Source: Alkalihalobacillus bogoriensis ATCC BAA-922 (lineage in GTDB: Bacteria > Bacillota > Bacilli > Bacillales > Bacillaceae_F). From it: 64,000 nucleotides of DNA. The stretch is from the NCBI RefSeq assembly GCF_000621445.1, contig NZ_KK211278.1, positions 62,001 to 126,000 on the forward strand. Reading direction: 5' to 3'. The translations under genes were made by a program, and so were the position numbers. Position 1 is the first letter of the stretch; each line of letters opens with the position of its first letter. The notes beneath the pieces are model-generated. The model did not search any database, was not told the origin of the DNA, and was given only the letters and a program-made list of their open reading frames with translations. Positions 40,742-49,241 of this stretch are shown here, piece by piece.

Positions 40742-40841
40742 TTTAAAAATTCGCCCCTTTTAAGTTTCAAATAAAAATAATGTGGTAAACACACACCGTC
40801 TATTTTAGCAAGAGCTTGTTTTGTTTGGCAAGAACATTCTT

Positions 40842-41165
40842 TTATTCTTGATAAAGAGGAAACAAATATGTTTGACCAACTTGAATATCTTCAGGTTCGG
40901 TGCCACCGTTTAACTGTTTGAAATCATAAATAATTTCTTGAATAGAAGCACGAATGGGACCTTCATGTAGATGTTCCACGATTGAAAGGACAGTATAGCC
41001 ACTATCTACAACAACTTCTTGTGCTGGAATTGTAACTGGGCTTTGGCTAGGATTCGTTTGTTCAGATGGTGTTGCTGAAGCTTCAGGTAATGTACCAGTC
41101 GATAAATCATAATAAGTTGCATATAAAATGAGAACAATAACAAGGGAATAAAATAATTTTTTCAT
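40842..41165 (-). CDS. yqfZ: LysM-like membrane-anchored protein YqfZ
   Basis: 107 aa. An N-terminal membrane anchor or signal (about 2-20) precedes a Ser/Thr/Pro-rich linker (about 24-48) and a LysM-like domain (VDSGYTVLSIVEHLHEG...IQVGQTYLFPLY). GGAGGG lies seven bases before the ATG. Orthologous position to yqfZ, which is sporulation-related in B. subtilis. Likely faces the cell wall. Confidence 0.83.
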   Translation of the reverse strand: MKKLFYSLVIVLILYATYYDLSTGTLPEASATPSEQTNPSQSPVTIPAQEVVVDSGYTVLSIVEHLHEGPIRASIQEIIYDFKQLNGGTEPEDIQVGQTYLFPLYQE

Positions 41166-41293
41166 CAGGCTTGTCCCTCCACATCAAAAATAAGGTTATT
41201 ACTATTCACTATATGTTTGAAGGAGTGAAATTATTCCAATTTATTTGAATCGTATGAAAAAAATAGTCATAATTAAAAAAGGATGAAATAAAC

Positions 41294-42508
41294 ATGAATC
41301 AAACAAGCTCAAAAACAATCTTAGTTCCTATCTTAGGCTTGTTGCCATTAATCATGGTGTTAGGGAATTCGATGTTTATCCCCTTAATTCCAGAAGTGCA
41401 AGCAGAGTTGCAGCTTACTCCTGTGCAAGCCGGTTTAGTATTAACGGTATTTTCTATTCCTGCTGCCGTGATGATTCCATTAATCGGATTCATGTCTGAC
41501 CGTTTTGGTCGTAAAAAAATGGTTCTTTCCTCATTGGTATTGATTATGGTAGGCAGTTTGTGTTCGGCAATCGCTTTGTATTTGCATGAAGCGAGCTTTT
41601 CTTTTCTTTTGTTTGGGAGACTACTACAAGGGATAGGCGCGGGTGGAACAGCGCCACTAGCTATGGCATTAGTCGGTGACTTATTTGATGGTAAGGACCG
41701 AAGTCAAGCGTTAGGAGTTCTTGAAGTGTTTAATGGAGTTGGAAAAGTCATTAGTCCGATTTTAGGAGCGGTTATTGCGGCTGTTTTCGCATGGTACGGT
41801 TCTTTTTATTTTTACTTTCTATTGGCGGCTATTGCTTTTTTGGCTCTTCTTGTTTACTTGAAATCGTCTCCATTTGAGAGCGAACAACGCTTTTCTTTAA
41901 AGAAGTACGTTTCGATGATAGGGAGCGTCTTAAAACGAGAAGGAAAGTGGATCATCCCTATTTTTTTTACAAATGGTATCGCGTTGTTTTTGTTATTTGG
42001 AATGCTTTATTTTTTGTCCTTTGAGTTAGAAGGAGTGTATGATATTGTCGGGGTGATGCGAGGTGTGTATTTGGCGATACCATTATTTGCATTAGGTATT
42101 GTTTCTTATTGGACAGGCACGTTTGTAGGTGAGAACGTTCAAAAAATGAAACAAGCATTATTTATTGGTTTTTTTCTCATTGTGATGGCCTTTGCTTGTT
42201 TAATTTATTATCATCATTTGATTGGTTTGCTCCTATTTCTTTCCTTAGCTGCAGCGGGGATGGGGTTGTTTTTACCTGCTGCAAGTACAGCAGTTACATC
42301 ATCAATTGGGAAAGAGGAAAGAGGGTTTATTGTATCACTTTATAACATGGTTCGGTTTTTAGGTGTAGCATTTGGCCCGGTTATATTTAGTGTATGGATG
42401 GTCAATCTTACCCAAATGTATTACTGGTCATTTTTTCTCGCTTTCGTCTCAATATTTATATTAACAGCATTTTGGTCCTGCATTCCATTTGTAAAACAAT
42501 GTGTTTGA
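41294..42508 (+). CDS. MFS drug/siderophore exporter-like transporter
   Basis: 404 aa with twelve membrane helices. Motif A GFMSDRFGRKKMVLS after helix 2 and motif C-like LGVLEVFNGVGKVISPILGA in helix 5 mark a DHA1-type proton antiporter (exporter). It resembles Bacillus YmfD-like exporters; the substrate cannot be told. AAAAAGG lies ahead of the ATG. It stands alone between yqfZ (divergent) and a DUF1002 gene, an insert relative to the B. subtilis order. Confidence 0.85.
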   Translation: MNQTSSKTILVPILGLLPLIMVLGNSMFIPLIPEVQAELQLTPVQAGLVLTVFSIPAAVMIPLIGFMSDRFGRKKMVLSSLVLIMVGSLCSAIALYLHEASFSFLLFGRLLQGIGAGGTAPLAMALVGDLFDGKDRSQALGVLEVFNGVGKVISPILGAVIAAVFAWYGSFYFYFLLAAIAFLALLVYLKSSPFESEQRFSLKKYVSMIGSVLKREGKWIIPIFFTNGIALFLLFGMLYFLSFELEGVYDIVGVMRGVYLAIPLFALGIVSYWTGTFVGENVQKMKQALFIGFFLIVMAFACLIYYHHLIGLLLFLSLAAAGMGLFLPAASTAVTSSIGKEERGFIVSLYNMVRFLGVAFGPVIFSVWMVNLTQMYYWSFFLAFVSIFILTAFWSCIPFVKQCV

Positions 42509-42641
42509 TTTGACAATTTCACATAGGGAAAATAGGTCTAAAGTCTCTGTTTATTCTTTCTGAAACATTGTTATCTATAAATTAGGACAATAAAAGTTCT
42601 TGCGTTCAAAAAAGAACTTAAACAAAAAGGGGTCGAATAGG

Positions 42642-43514
42642 ATGAATTTGATAAAACGAAAGGTGTTACCACTTTTATTAATCTTGACATTACTTTTACC
42701 AAATCTTGCTTTAGCTGATGCGGTTGTTGGAGAAGTTGTTGTCACTTTAGGAGCAGATTTATCCGAACAACAACGTACTCAAATTTTAAATGAAATGGGT
42801 GTTTCCCAAGATATCGAAGTCATTCCTGTCACAAACGAAGAGGAGCATCAATATTTAGGGAATTATATTAGTCGTTCTGTCATTGGTAATAAAACATTCT
42901 CATCTGCTAAAATCACTATCGGTGAAGAAGGCTCTGGTCTTAATGTTGAAACGAACAACATAAATTGGGTTTCAGAAGCGATGTATGCCAATGCTTTAAT
43001 TACGGCAGGGATAAAAGATGCTGATATTTATGTAACAGCGCCATTTGCAGTTTCGGGTACTGGTGCTTTAACCGGCTTAATAAAAGCATATGAAATTACA
43101 GCTGATATTGAAATTCCAGAAGAGCAAAAGCAAATAGCTAATGAAGAATTAGTCAAAACAGGTCAGCTCGCGGAAAGCATCGGAATGGAAGAAGCAACAG
43201 AATTAATGAATCGAATCAAAGAGGAAATTGCGAAGAATCCTGTTGAGTCAGAGGAAGACCTTCGTGCATTAATCCAACGAGTAGCAGCGGAATTAGGAAT
43301 TACCTTAACGGATGAAGAGTTAAATGGGTTAGTTTCCTTGTTTATGCGGTTAAAAGATATGAACATCGATTGGGACCAAGTTCAAAATCAAATCGGAAAA
43401 GTTCGAGACAATCTAGGTGAATTTTTAAATAGAGAAGATACACAAGGATTTATTGCAAGTATTTTAGATGCTATTAATCGACTGATTGACCAAATTAAAG
43501 GATTCTTTAAATAG
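42642..43514 (+). CDS. Secreted DUF1002 protein (YpuA-like)
   Basis: 290 aa from the ATG at 42642 (AAAAAGGGG upstream). A signal peptide (about 1-24, KVLPLLLILTLLLPNLALA with AxA-type cleavage LADA) precedes the DUF1002 domain: VTLGADLSEQQRTQILNEMG and VTAPFAVSGTGALTGLIKAYE. The C-terminal 70 residues are helical and charged, ending in a putative amphipathic helix. Family role unknown, extracellular or wall-associated. Own terminator. Confidence 0.85.
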   Translation: MNLIKRKVLPLLLILTLLLPNLALADAVVGEVVVTLGADLSEQQRTQILNEMGVSQDIEVIPVTNEEEHQYLGNYISRSVIGNKTFSSAKITIGEEGSGLNVETNNINWVSEAMYANALITAGIKDADIYVTAPFAVSGTGALTGLIKAYEITADIEIPEEQKQIANEELVKTGQLAESIGMEEATELMNRIKEEIAKNPVESEEDLRALIQRVAAELGITLTDEELNGLVSLFMRLKDMNIDWDQVQNQIGKVRDNLGEFLNREDTQGFIASILDAINRLIDQIKGFFK

Positions 43515-43520
43515 GCAACA

Positions 43521-43557
43521 AAAGGGATGTCACGCTAAAATGTGACATCCCTTGTTT
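43521..43557 (+). terminator. Terminator after the DUF1002 gene
   Basis: AAGGGATGTCAC / GTGACATCCCTT with loop GCTAAAAT, then GTTTG. Confidence 0.85.
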
Positions 43558-43584
43558 GCCATTTTCCTATGTAACGTATTAAGA

Positions 43585-43689
43585 TTAGATGGACATTGTT
43601 TTTGATGGTAACACTAAGAATGCATGGTCGCTTTTCGTGCTTGCGTTCTTTTTGTTGGATTTCTTTAACGGTTTATCATGTTTTTTCAT
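43585..43689 (-). CDS. Small basic ORF, 34 aa
   Basis: Starts MKKHDKPLKKSNKKNASTKS and ends in a hydrophobic-then-polar tail FLVLPSKTMSI. Eight of the first 20 residues are Lys. GAGGTGA lies five bases before the ATG on the minus strand, a strong ribosome-binding site. It is divergent from the NfeD gene at 43798 and convergent with the DUF1002 gene. I do not recognise it; small basic spore proteins have similar composition. Confidence 0.55.
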   Translation of the reverse strand: MKKHDKPLKKSNKKNASTKSDHAFLVLPSKTMSI

Positions 43690-43797
43690 TCAAATCACCT
43701 CACTACTAGTATGAACGGCAAAAAAGAATAAAATAAGTGGTAGAAAATGAAACAATGATTAGAGTGAATCGTATATATAGAAGAGGAGGTTAGAGCG

Positions 43798-44442
43798 ATG
43801 GAAATGTTAGAAATTGCTTCGATTGGTTTTCTTGTTGTGTTTTTAGGCACATTATTTTTAATTGGTGAAATATTAGTTAAAGTTAAAGGATTGTTTGGCC
43901 TATTAGGCATTGGTATTATGACGATTTATTTTTCATATCATCTAACAGGGGAAACTGGGTTATGGGTCGTTTTGCTTTATATTCTCGGTTTATTATTGTT
44001 CATTGTCGATGGGAAAGTTGTGAACGATGGAACTATAGCATCATTAGGAGCTATTCTGATGGTACTTGGCCTAGCGATTCCAGCACCCAATGTCATTTAC
44101 GGTATTTTAGCTTCGATGGGGTTTCTCGTCGGAGGGTTTAGTTCCCTTTTATTTTTAAAAGTGTTTCCAGCCCGAAATATGTGGTCAAAAATGACATTAA
44201 AAAACAAACTTTCGAGTGAAGAAGGGTATAATTCCATAAATGAAACGTATGTTCAATTGATTGGACGTAAAGGAGTAACAGTCAGTCCGTTCCGCCCTAC
44301 AGGAACAGTGAAAATCGATGATGAGCTTTATAGTGCGACAAGCGGGAGTCAATGGCTATCAGAAGGTGAGGAAATTGAAGTTGTTTCAGTAGATGGTACA
44401 CGGATAGTTGTGAGAAGGGTAGAGCAGGATAATAAAGAGTAG
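43798..44442 (+). CDS. NfeD-family membrane protein (second copy, short form)
   Basis: 214 aa without a protease domain. About four membrane helices (about 5-130) are followed by an NfeD OB-fold: YVQLIGRKGVTVSPFRPTGT and EVVSVDGTRIVVRRVEQ, which parallels the tail of the YqeZ gene at the left edge. AGGAGGT precedes the ATG. No flotillin gene adjoins it. A role in membrane-domain organisation is inferred from the family only. Confidence 0.85.
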   Translation: MEMLEIASIGFLVVFLGTLFLIGEILVKVKGLFGLLGIGIMTIYFSYHLTGETGLWVVLLYILGLLLFIVDGKVVNDGTIASLGAILMVLGLAIPAPNVIYGILASMGFLVGGFSSLLFLKVFPARNMWSKMTLKNKLSSEEGYNSINETYVQLIGRKGVTVSPFRPTGTVKIDDELYSATSGSQWLSEGEEIEVVSVDGTRIVVRRVEQDNKE

Positions 44443-44454
44443 GAATGGAATAGA

Positions 44455-44501
44455 GAAGCCGCACAAAAAAAGAGTTGCTTTTGCGCGGCTTCAGTTTTTT
44501 T
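44455..44501 (+). terminator. Terminator after the second NfeD gene
   Basis: GAAGCCGC(A)CAAAA / TTTTG(C)GCGGCTTC, followed by AGTTTTTTT. Confidence 0.85.
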
Positions 44502-44550
44502 AAAAGATAAAATTTTTGGTCTAGCAGCGAAGCTTTGAAAGCTTATTCAA
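44501..44550 (+). repeat. Interspersed multi-hairpin repeat, copy F (left end only)
   Basis: AAAAGATAAAATTTTTGGTC, TAGCAGCGAAGCTTTGAAAG and CTTATTCAA, then abrupt switch into the 179-bp palindromic element. The right part including the CGCGTTTTTCTT end is absent. Confidence 0.75.
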
Positions 44551-44558
44551 AATGCCAT

Positions 44559-44737
44559 CGGACATGTATTCCTCTATTTTTGAAAAAAGTAGCGTTAGGC
44601 AAATGCTATCGGACATTGGTTCCGGTAAATTAGAAAAACGAGCCCAATTTAGCCTGTTTTTAGACATATAGCGGAACGGATGTCCGATAGCTCTCGGAAC
44701 AACGTAGTTTTTTGTGAAATAGCGGAATACATGTCCG
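44559..44737. repeat. 179-bp palindromic four-unit element, locus 2
   Basis: Units CGGACATGTATTCCTCTAT (44559), CGGACATTGGTTCCGGTAA (44610), then inverted ATAGCGGAACGGATGTCCG (44668) and ATAGCGGAATACATGTCCG (44719). Start-to-start spacing is 51, 58, 51, identical to locus 1. AGCGTTAGGCAAATGCT lies between units 1 and 2, the reverse complement of the block between units 3 and 4 of locus 1. Confidence 0.85.
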
Positions 44738-44770
44738 AATGTAATGTTAGAGTAAGCAAAAACCCAAAGA

Positions 44771-45616
44771 TTACTCTTTGGTTTTTTCATCATATGCATT
44801 ATGTTCCTCTTCGGAACCATCTTCAACAGGAGGCGTTGCTTGTTTGCGTTTAGGCTTTGGGACTTTTTTTACAACTAAAGTCAACATGGTTATTGCAATA
44901 AGCCAATAAAACAGGAAGGAGAATGGTACAGTGATTAGCAATTTAATATAAGAGAACAAAATCGTTGGTAATGTGACAGTATAAGCAGACATAATCCAAA
45001 GATGGCGATATTTCACATTCGCATGTAATGTTTCTTTAATAATTAAACCGATTACAGCAAGTACAGTAACGCCAATAAATTTTAATGCTGTATTGTACAA
45101 ATACATAATTACGGCAATCACCGCTATAATTAAAGGCATCATCCCTCCGACACTATTAACAATGCCTTCGATATTATCTTTTGTAAAATTGCCCATCCCC
45201 ATAGTAGCTAAATCGTCAAAAAAAATAGAGCTAGCTTGACCACTTTCAACCATCACTATTTCATGTTCTAAAATAGCTACAGCCGTATCATGTTGTACGA
45301 CGTCATCGTAAGTAACTTCTCCAGTTGTATCAAAAATAAAAACACCTTCGTCATCCTCTTCAATAATCGGTTCGTTCATATTAGAGGATAAAACCCCATT
45401 GTTCATTTCAAAATAAGGGATATCGTACTCAAATGCCTCTTGAACGGAATTGACTGCTTGTGATAAGGTTGTCCCGAATGAAATGATAGAAGGCAATGTC
45501 GCAATGAACATTAATAAAAATACATATAATATCGTTTTCCCAATTCCTTGAAAGCGAAAGAGGGCAATATCCTTTGGTGAATGCAAACTTTTTAAAAATT
45601 GTTTAAAAATATTCAT
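44771..45616 (-). CDS. yqgB: DUF1189 membrane protein (YqgB-like)
   Basis: 281 aa from the ATG at 45616 (AAAGGAG seven bases upstream; the longer ORF adds 44 unlikely residues). N-terminal FLKSLHSPKDIALFRFQGIGK is the DUF1189 start. One membrane helix (about 28-50), an extracytoplasmic domain (about 55-150), then four helices and a Lys/Pro-rich, acidic tail. Function unknown. Confidence 0.83.
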   Translation of the reverse strand: MNIFKQFLKSLHSPKDIALFRFQGIGKTILYVFLLMFIATLPSIISFGTTLSQAVNSVQEAFEYDIPYFEMNNGVLSSNMNEPIIEEDDEGVFIFDTTGEVTYDDVVQHDTAVAILEHEIVMVESGQASSIFFDDLATMGMGNFTKDNIEGIVNSVGGMMPLIIAVIAVIMYLYNTALKFIGVTVLAVIGLIIKETLHANVKYRHLWIMSAYTVTLPTILFSYIKLLITVPFSFLFYWLIAITMLTLVVKKVPKPKRKQATPPVEDGSEEEHNAYDEKTKE

Positions 45617-45759
45617 AGTGCAACTCCTTTGATAAATAATTCTTTTCTTATTGTAACGTGGACTCGCTGTAAGAACAATGAAAAATGAATCGATTTTTAG
45701 GATGAAAATAGTGTGTTTGAGGATACTAATAAAGCGAATGGATTTCACAATAGTAAATA

Positions 45760-45776
45760 TTTACAATTTATTTACA
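45760..45776 (+). promoter_or_regulatory. Upstream pair of TTTACA repeats (Pho-box-like)
   Basis: TTTACA at 45760 and 45771, 11 bases apart, far upstream of the main Pho box. Possibly an accessory PhoP site. Confidence 0.35.
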
Positions 45777-45903
45777 AAGTATCGAAGTGCCAGAAAATAA
45801 TATTAAGAAAATGTAAATAAATAAAATGTAGGTGCAAACAAACCCTTTAAACAGAAGGATTTTTTTATAGGTGAAAAAATAAATAAATTAACAATGTAAA
45901 AAA

Positions 45904-45957
45904 CTTAATAAATTCTTTACAAATCATTAACGTTTACTTAATAATAAACAGGTACGA
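45904..45957 (+). promoter_or_regulatory. PhoP box and -10 of the Na/phosphate symporter
   Basis: TTAATA 45904, TTTACA 45915, TTAACG 45926, TTAATA 45937: four TT-A-CA-like repeats at exact 11-base intervals. TACGAT at 45952-45957 is a plausible -10 box. With a start near 45964 the repeats span -60 to -22, the canonical position of activating PhoP boxes. An extra TTAACA is at 45888. Confidence 0.75.
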
Positions 45958-46018
45958 TTGTAAAGGTTTGTCGAATGAACAAATAATTAGGGGAATATTT
46001 TTGAAGGGATGAGAATAA

Positions 46019-47644
46019 TTGGATTTACAGACGTTGTTGTTTATGTTCTTCGGAGGGCTTGGTATTTTTCTATTTGGAATTAAGTACATGGGGGATGGCC
46101 TTCAAAATGTCGCAGGAGACCGATTACGAGAAGTGTTAGACCGGTTTACCTCGAATCCAGTGATGGGGGTTATTGCTGGACTAGTTGTAACAATTTTACT
46201 ACAAACAAGTACAGGAACAACAGTGTTAACAGTAGGACTCGTAAATGCGGGTTTTATGACGCTAAAGCAGGCGATTGGTGTTATTATGGGGGCGAATATC
46301 GGGACAACCGTTACTGCTTTTATAATCGGGATTAAAATTTCGCAATATGCCTTACCAATCATTGCAGCAGGTGCTGTTCTGCTATTCTTTTTTAAAAATA
46401 AAAAAATCAATTACTATGGTCAAGTAGTGTTTGGTTTTGGTGCGCTTTTTTATGGTCTCGAGACGATGGGGACAGGGTTAAAACCTTTACGTGAAGTGCA
46501 AGCATTTGCAGACTTAACGGTTTCGATGAGTGACAATCCATTATTAGGGGTATTAATTGGGACTTTATTTACTGTGTTAGTTCAAAGTTCTTCTGCTGCT
46601 ATTGGGATGTTGCAAACGTTATTTGCACAAGGGGCCATGTCCCTCGATGCTGCATTGCCGGTATTATTTGGGGATAATATTGGAACAACCATTACTGCTG
46701 TTTTAGCATCCATAGGAGCTTCGATTGCGGCGAGAAGAGCGGCGTTAACACATGTAATATTTAATGTCATTGGGACGGCTTTAATTTTAATCATTATTCG
46801 ACCATTTACTGTCTTTATCGCTCATATTCAAGAAACACTTGGCTTAAATCCTGAAATGACAATTGCGTTTGCTCATGGGATTTTTAATGTTTCTAACACA
46901 TTAATTCAATTGCCATTCGTTGCTGTTCTTGCTCTTATTGTGACGAAGTTAATTCCTGGTGAAGAGTATGAGATTGAATATAAAGCAAAGCACCTAGATG
47001 AGCGCTTTATTCGTAGCTCTCCAGCTATTGCGATTGGACAAGCTCGAGAAGAAGTACTACGTATGGGCGAATTTGCTGAAAAAGGGTTAACAGAAGCAAA
47101 GCAATATTTAATAACTGGTCAAAAGCGTCATTCTGAAATGACTGTTCAGTTTGAGGATGCGATAAATAATTTAGATCGAAAAATTACCGATTATTTAATA
47201 AAGGTTTCTGCTGGATCATTATCTGAACAAGATTCTAAGCTTCATTCGATGTTAATGGATACTGTTCGAGATATTGAACGTATTGGTGACCATATGGAAA
47301 ATATCGTCGAATTAAAAGATTACCAGCTCGCAAATAAAGTTCCGATGTCAGAAAGTGCATTAGAGGATTTACATGAAATGTTCGATTTAACAATCGAAAC
47401 AGTAGGCAAAGCGATTTCCTGTTTAGGGAATGGCGATCGTGATATCGCCCTATCTGTTGTGGACAAAGAAGATTTAATTGATAAGATGGAACGAAAGCTT
47501 CGTAAAAAGCATATTCTTCGTGTAAATGAAGGGAAATGTACTGGAGCTGCTGGTATTGTTTTTGTTGATATCGTTAGTAATTTAGAGCGTATTGGCGACC
47601 ATGCGGTTAATATCGCAGAAGCTGTCATTGGAGAAGAAAACTAA
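46019..47644 (+). CDS. Na+/phosphate symporter with PhoU-like domain (NptA/YjbB type)
   Basis: 541 aa with TTG start (GAAGGGATG upstream). Two inverted Na/Pi-cotransporter repeats carry the signature QTSTGTTVLTVGLVNAG and VQSSSAAIGMLQTL in about nine membrane helices (about 1-310). A C-terminal PhoU-like four-helix domain (about 340-540) contains ERIGDHMENIVE and ERIGDHAVNIAEA. Imports phosphate with sodium. The Pho box upstream supports phosphate-starvation induction. Confidence 0.92.
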   Translation: MDLQTLLFMFFGGLGIFLFGIKYMGDGLQNVAGDRLREVLDRFTSNPVMGVIAGLVVTILLQTSTGTTVLTVGLVNAGFMTLKQAIGVIMGANIGTTVTAFIIGIKISQYALPIIAAGAVLLFFFKNKKINYYGQVVFGFGALFYGLETMGTGLKPLREVQAFADLTVSMSDNPLLGVLIGTLFTVLVQSSSAAIGMLQTLFAQGAMSLDAALPVLFGDNIGTTITAVLASIGASIAARRAALTHVIFNVIGTALILIIIRPFTVFIAHIQETLGLNPEMTIAFAHGIFNVSNTLIQLPFVAVLALIVTKLIPGEEYEIEYKAKHLDERFIRSSPAIAIGQAREEVLRMGEFAEKGLTEAKQYLITGQKRHSEMTVQFEDAINNLDRKITDYLIKVSAGSLSEQDSKLHSMLMDTVRDIERIGDHMENIVELKDYQLANKVPMSESALEDLHEMFDLTIETVGKAISCLGNGDRDIALSVVDKEDLIDKMERKLRKKHILRVNEGKCTGAAGIVFVDIVSNLERIGDHAVNIAEAVIGEEN

Positions 47645-47660
47645 TAATATAAATGTAAGT

Positions 47661-47704
47661 CTGTGCCTGTTCACAAGTCGGATGGACAGGCACAGGGTTT
47701 TCTT
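47661..47704 (+). terminator. Terminator after the Na/Pi symporter
   Basis: CTGTGCCTGT / ACAGGCACAG stem, 15-base loop, GGTTTTCTT tail. Confidence 0.85.
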
Positions 47705-47800
47705 AGAAAAATGTAAAAATGGTTTGCATAATGTAAATCAGTATGTTATAGTAATTCTTGTGCTTATTTTTGAAATCTCACAAAAAAAATAAAAAAGTTA

Positions 47801-47829
47801 TTGACTATTCATATTGTCTGATGTAAAAT
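47801..47829 (+). promoter_or_regulatory. Promoter of the tRNA operon
   Basis: TTGACT 47801-47806, 17-base spacer, TAAAAT 47824-47829, 24 bases before tRNA-Asn. Confidence 0.75.
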
Positions 47830-47852
47830 AATCTTTGTCCTTTATGAAACAT

Positions 47853-47927
47853 TCCACAGTAGCTCAGTGGTAGAGCTATCGGCTGTTAACCGATCGGTCG
47901 TAGGTTCGAGTCCTACCTGTGGAGCCA
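47853..47927 (+). tRNA. tRNA-Asn (GTT)
   Basis: 75 nt, cloverleaf with acceptor TCCACAG/CTGTGGA, anticodon GTT in CTGTTAA, encoded CCA. Confidence 0.96.
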
Positions 47928-47930
47928 TTT

Positions 47931-48007
47931 GGCGGTGTAGCTCAGCTGGCTAGAGCGTACGGTTCATACCCGTGAGGTCGGGGGTTCGATCCCCTCCGCC
48001 GCTACCA
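47931..48007 (+). tRNA. tRNA-Met (CAT), elongator type
   Basis: 77 nt, anticodon loop TTCATAC, T-arm GGGGGTTCGATCCCC, encoded CCA. The sequence matches what I recall of Bacillus elongator tRNA-Met; it lacks the initiator CGCGGG start. Confidence 0.93.
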
Positions 48008-48032
48008 ATAATTGAATAGATGGTTTTAATAT

Positions 48033-48109
48033 GGCGGTTGTGGCGAAGTGGTTAACGCACCGGATTGTGGCTCCGGCATTCGTGGGTTCGATTCCCATCA
48101 ATCGCCCCA
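48033..48109 (+). tRNA. tRNA-His (GTG)
   Basis: Eight-base acceptor GGCGGTTG/CAATCGCC including the extra 5' G of tRNA-His, anticodon GTG in TTGTGGC, encoded CCA. Confidence 0.96.
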
Positions 48110-48115
48110 TATATT

Positions 48116-48192
48116 GGACCCTTAGCTCAGTTGGTCAGAGCGGTCGGCTCATAACCGATTGGTCGTAGGTTCGAGTCCTACAGGGTCCACCA
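48116..48192 (+). tRNA. tRNA with CAT anticodon, probably tRNA-Ile2 (lysidine type)
   Basis: 77 nt, acceptor GGACCCT/AGGGTCC, anticodon loop CTCATAA, encoded CCA. The GGACC start and CGGCTCATAACCG stem resemble Bacillus tRNA-Ile2, whose C34 is converted to lysidine to read AUA. The alternative is a second tRNA-Met. Confidence 0.85.
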
Positions 48193-48227
48193 TTATAACG
48201 AGGGACAAGCCCTCAAACGATAAATGC

Positions 48228-48320
48228 GGAGGAATACCCAAGTCCGGCTGAAGGGATCGGTCTTGAAAACCGACAGGCGGGTTAAACCGCGCGGGGGTTC
48301 GAATCCCTCTTCCTCCGCCA
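48228..48320 (+). tRNA. tRNA-Ser (TGA)
   Basis: 93 nt class II tRNA with long variable arm (GGCGGGTTAAACCGCG region), anticodon TGA in CTTGAAA, acceptor GGAGGAA/TTCCTCC, encoded CCA. Confidence 0.96.
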
Positions 48321-48332
48321 TACATAAGAATC

Positions 48333-48369
48333 AACTCTCTGTGATGCTTTCATCATAGGGAGTTTTTTT
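48333..48369 (+). terminator. Terminator of the tRNA operon
   Basis: AACTC(T)CT-GTGATG / CATCAT-AGGGAGTT stem with loop CTTT and seven T. The stretch 48370-48586 before sodA shows no gene. Confidence 0.8.
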
Positions 48370-48586
48370 ACGATAGAGTGATTATAAAAAACTCAATAGG
48401 GTATTGTATAAGAAGTCGGAAACAAGAAAACAATTGAATGGCATATTCATTGAAAGTTTCAATTGTTTCTGATAATCTAATACTTGAGCGACTTAGTAAA
48501 CATTTTTGTTGCTTATATTTATTTACTATTTTTGAGGAAATTTCCTCGAAATTAAAATTGAAAAGAAACAAGGAGGAGTTTTAATC

Positions 48587-49195
48587 ATGGCTTATGAATT
48601 ACCAGCATTACCTTATGCAGCAAACGCTTTAGAACCACACATTGATGAAGACACAATGAATATTCATCACGGGAAACACCACAACACGTACATTCAAAAA
48701 TTAAATGCAGCACTAGAGGGACATGATGAGCTTGCGAGCAAATCTGTTGAAGATTTAATCAAAAACTTAGATGCAGTTCCTGAAAACATCCGTACGGCTG
48801 TTCGTAATAATGGTGGTGGACATGCTAACCATACATTGTTCTGGACACTTCTTAGCCCGAATGGTGGCGGCGAGCCAACAGGTGAGCTTGCTGAAGCAAT
48901 CAACAAAACATTTGGTAGCTTAGAAAGCTTCAAAGAGCAATTTGCGAATGCAGGTGCTAATCGCTTTGGTTCTGGTTGGGCTTGGTTAGTTGTAAACAAT
49001 GGTGAACTAGAAGTAACAAGTACACCAAACCAAGACTCTCCAGTAATGGAAGGAAAAACACCAATTCTAGGATTGGATGTTTGGGAGCATGCTTATTACT
49101 TAAAGTATCAAAACCGTCGTCCTGATTACATTTCGGCATTCTGGAATGTTGTAAACTGGGATGAAGTTGCAAAGCTATATAGCGCTGCAAAATAA
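48587..49195 (+). CDS. sodA: Superoxide dismutase (Mn type)
   Basis: 202 aa. N-terminal [17 protein letters not shown]; metal ligands in [18 protein letters not shown] and the signature [18 protein letters not shown]. Active-site pattern [11 protein letters not shown] and no secretion signal point to a cytoplasmic Mn-SOD. AAGGAGGAG lies ahead of the ATG. The Mn-type ABC importer in the same window could feed it (inference). Confidence 0.96.
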   Translation: MAYELPALPYAANALEPHIDEDTMNIHHGKHHNTYIQKLNAALEGHDELASKSVEDLIKNLDAVPENIRTAVRNNGGGHANHTLFWTLLSPNGGGEPTGELAEAINKTFGSLESFKEQFANAGANRFGSGWAWLVVNNGELEVTSTPNQDSPVMEGKTPILGLDVWEHAYYLKYQNRRPDYISAFWNVVNWDEVAKLYSAAK

Positions 49196-49204
49196 CATAA
49201 CCTT

Positions 49205-49241
49205 AAGCCTTATGACTATCTGTAGTCATAAGGCTTTTTTT
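49205..49241 (+). terminator. Terminator after sodA
   Basis: AAGCCTTATGACTA / TAGTCATAAGGCTT with loop TCTG and seven T. Confidence 0.92.

Noticed and set aside
48149-48334. Minus-strand ORF over the tRNA cluster
   Set aside because: It runs antisense through tRNA-Ile2 and tRNA-Ser and encodes a known spurious translation type from tRNA genes.
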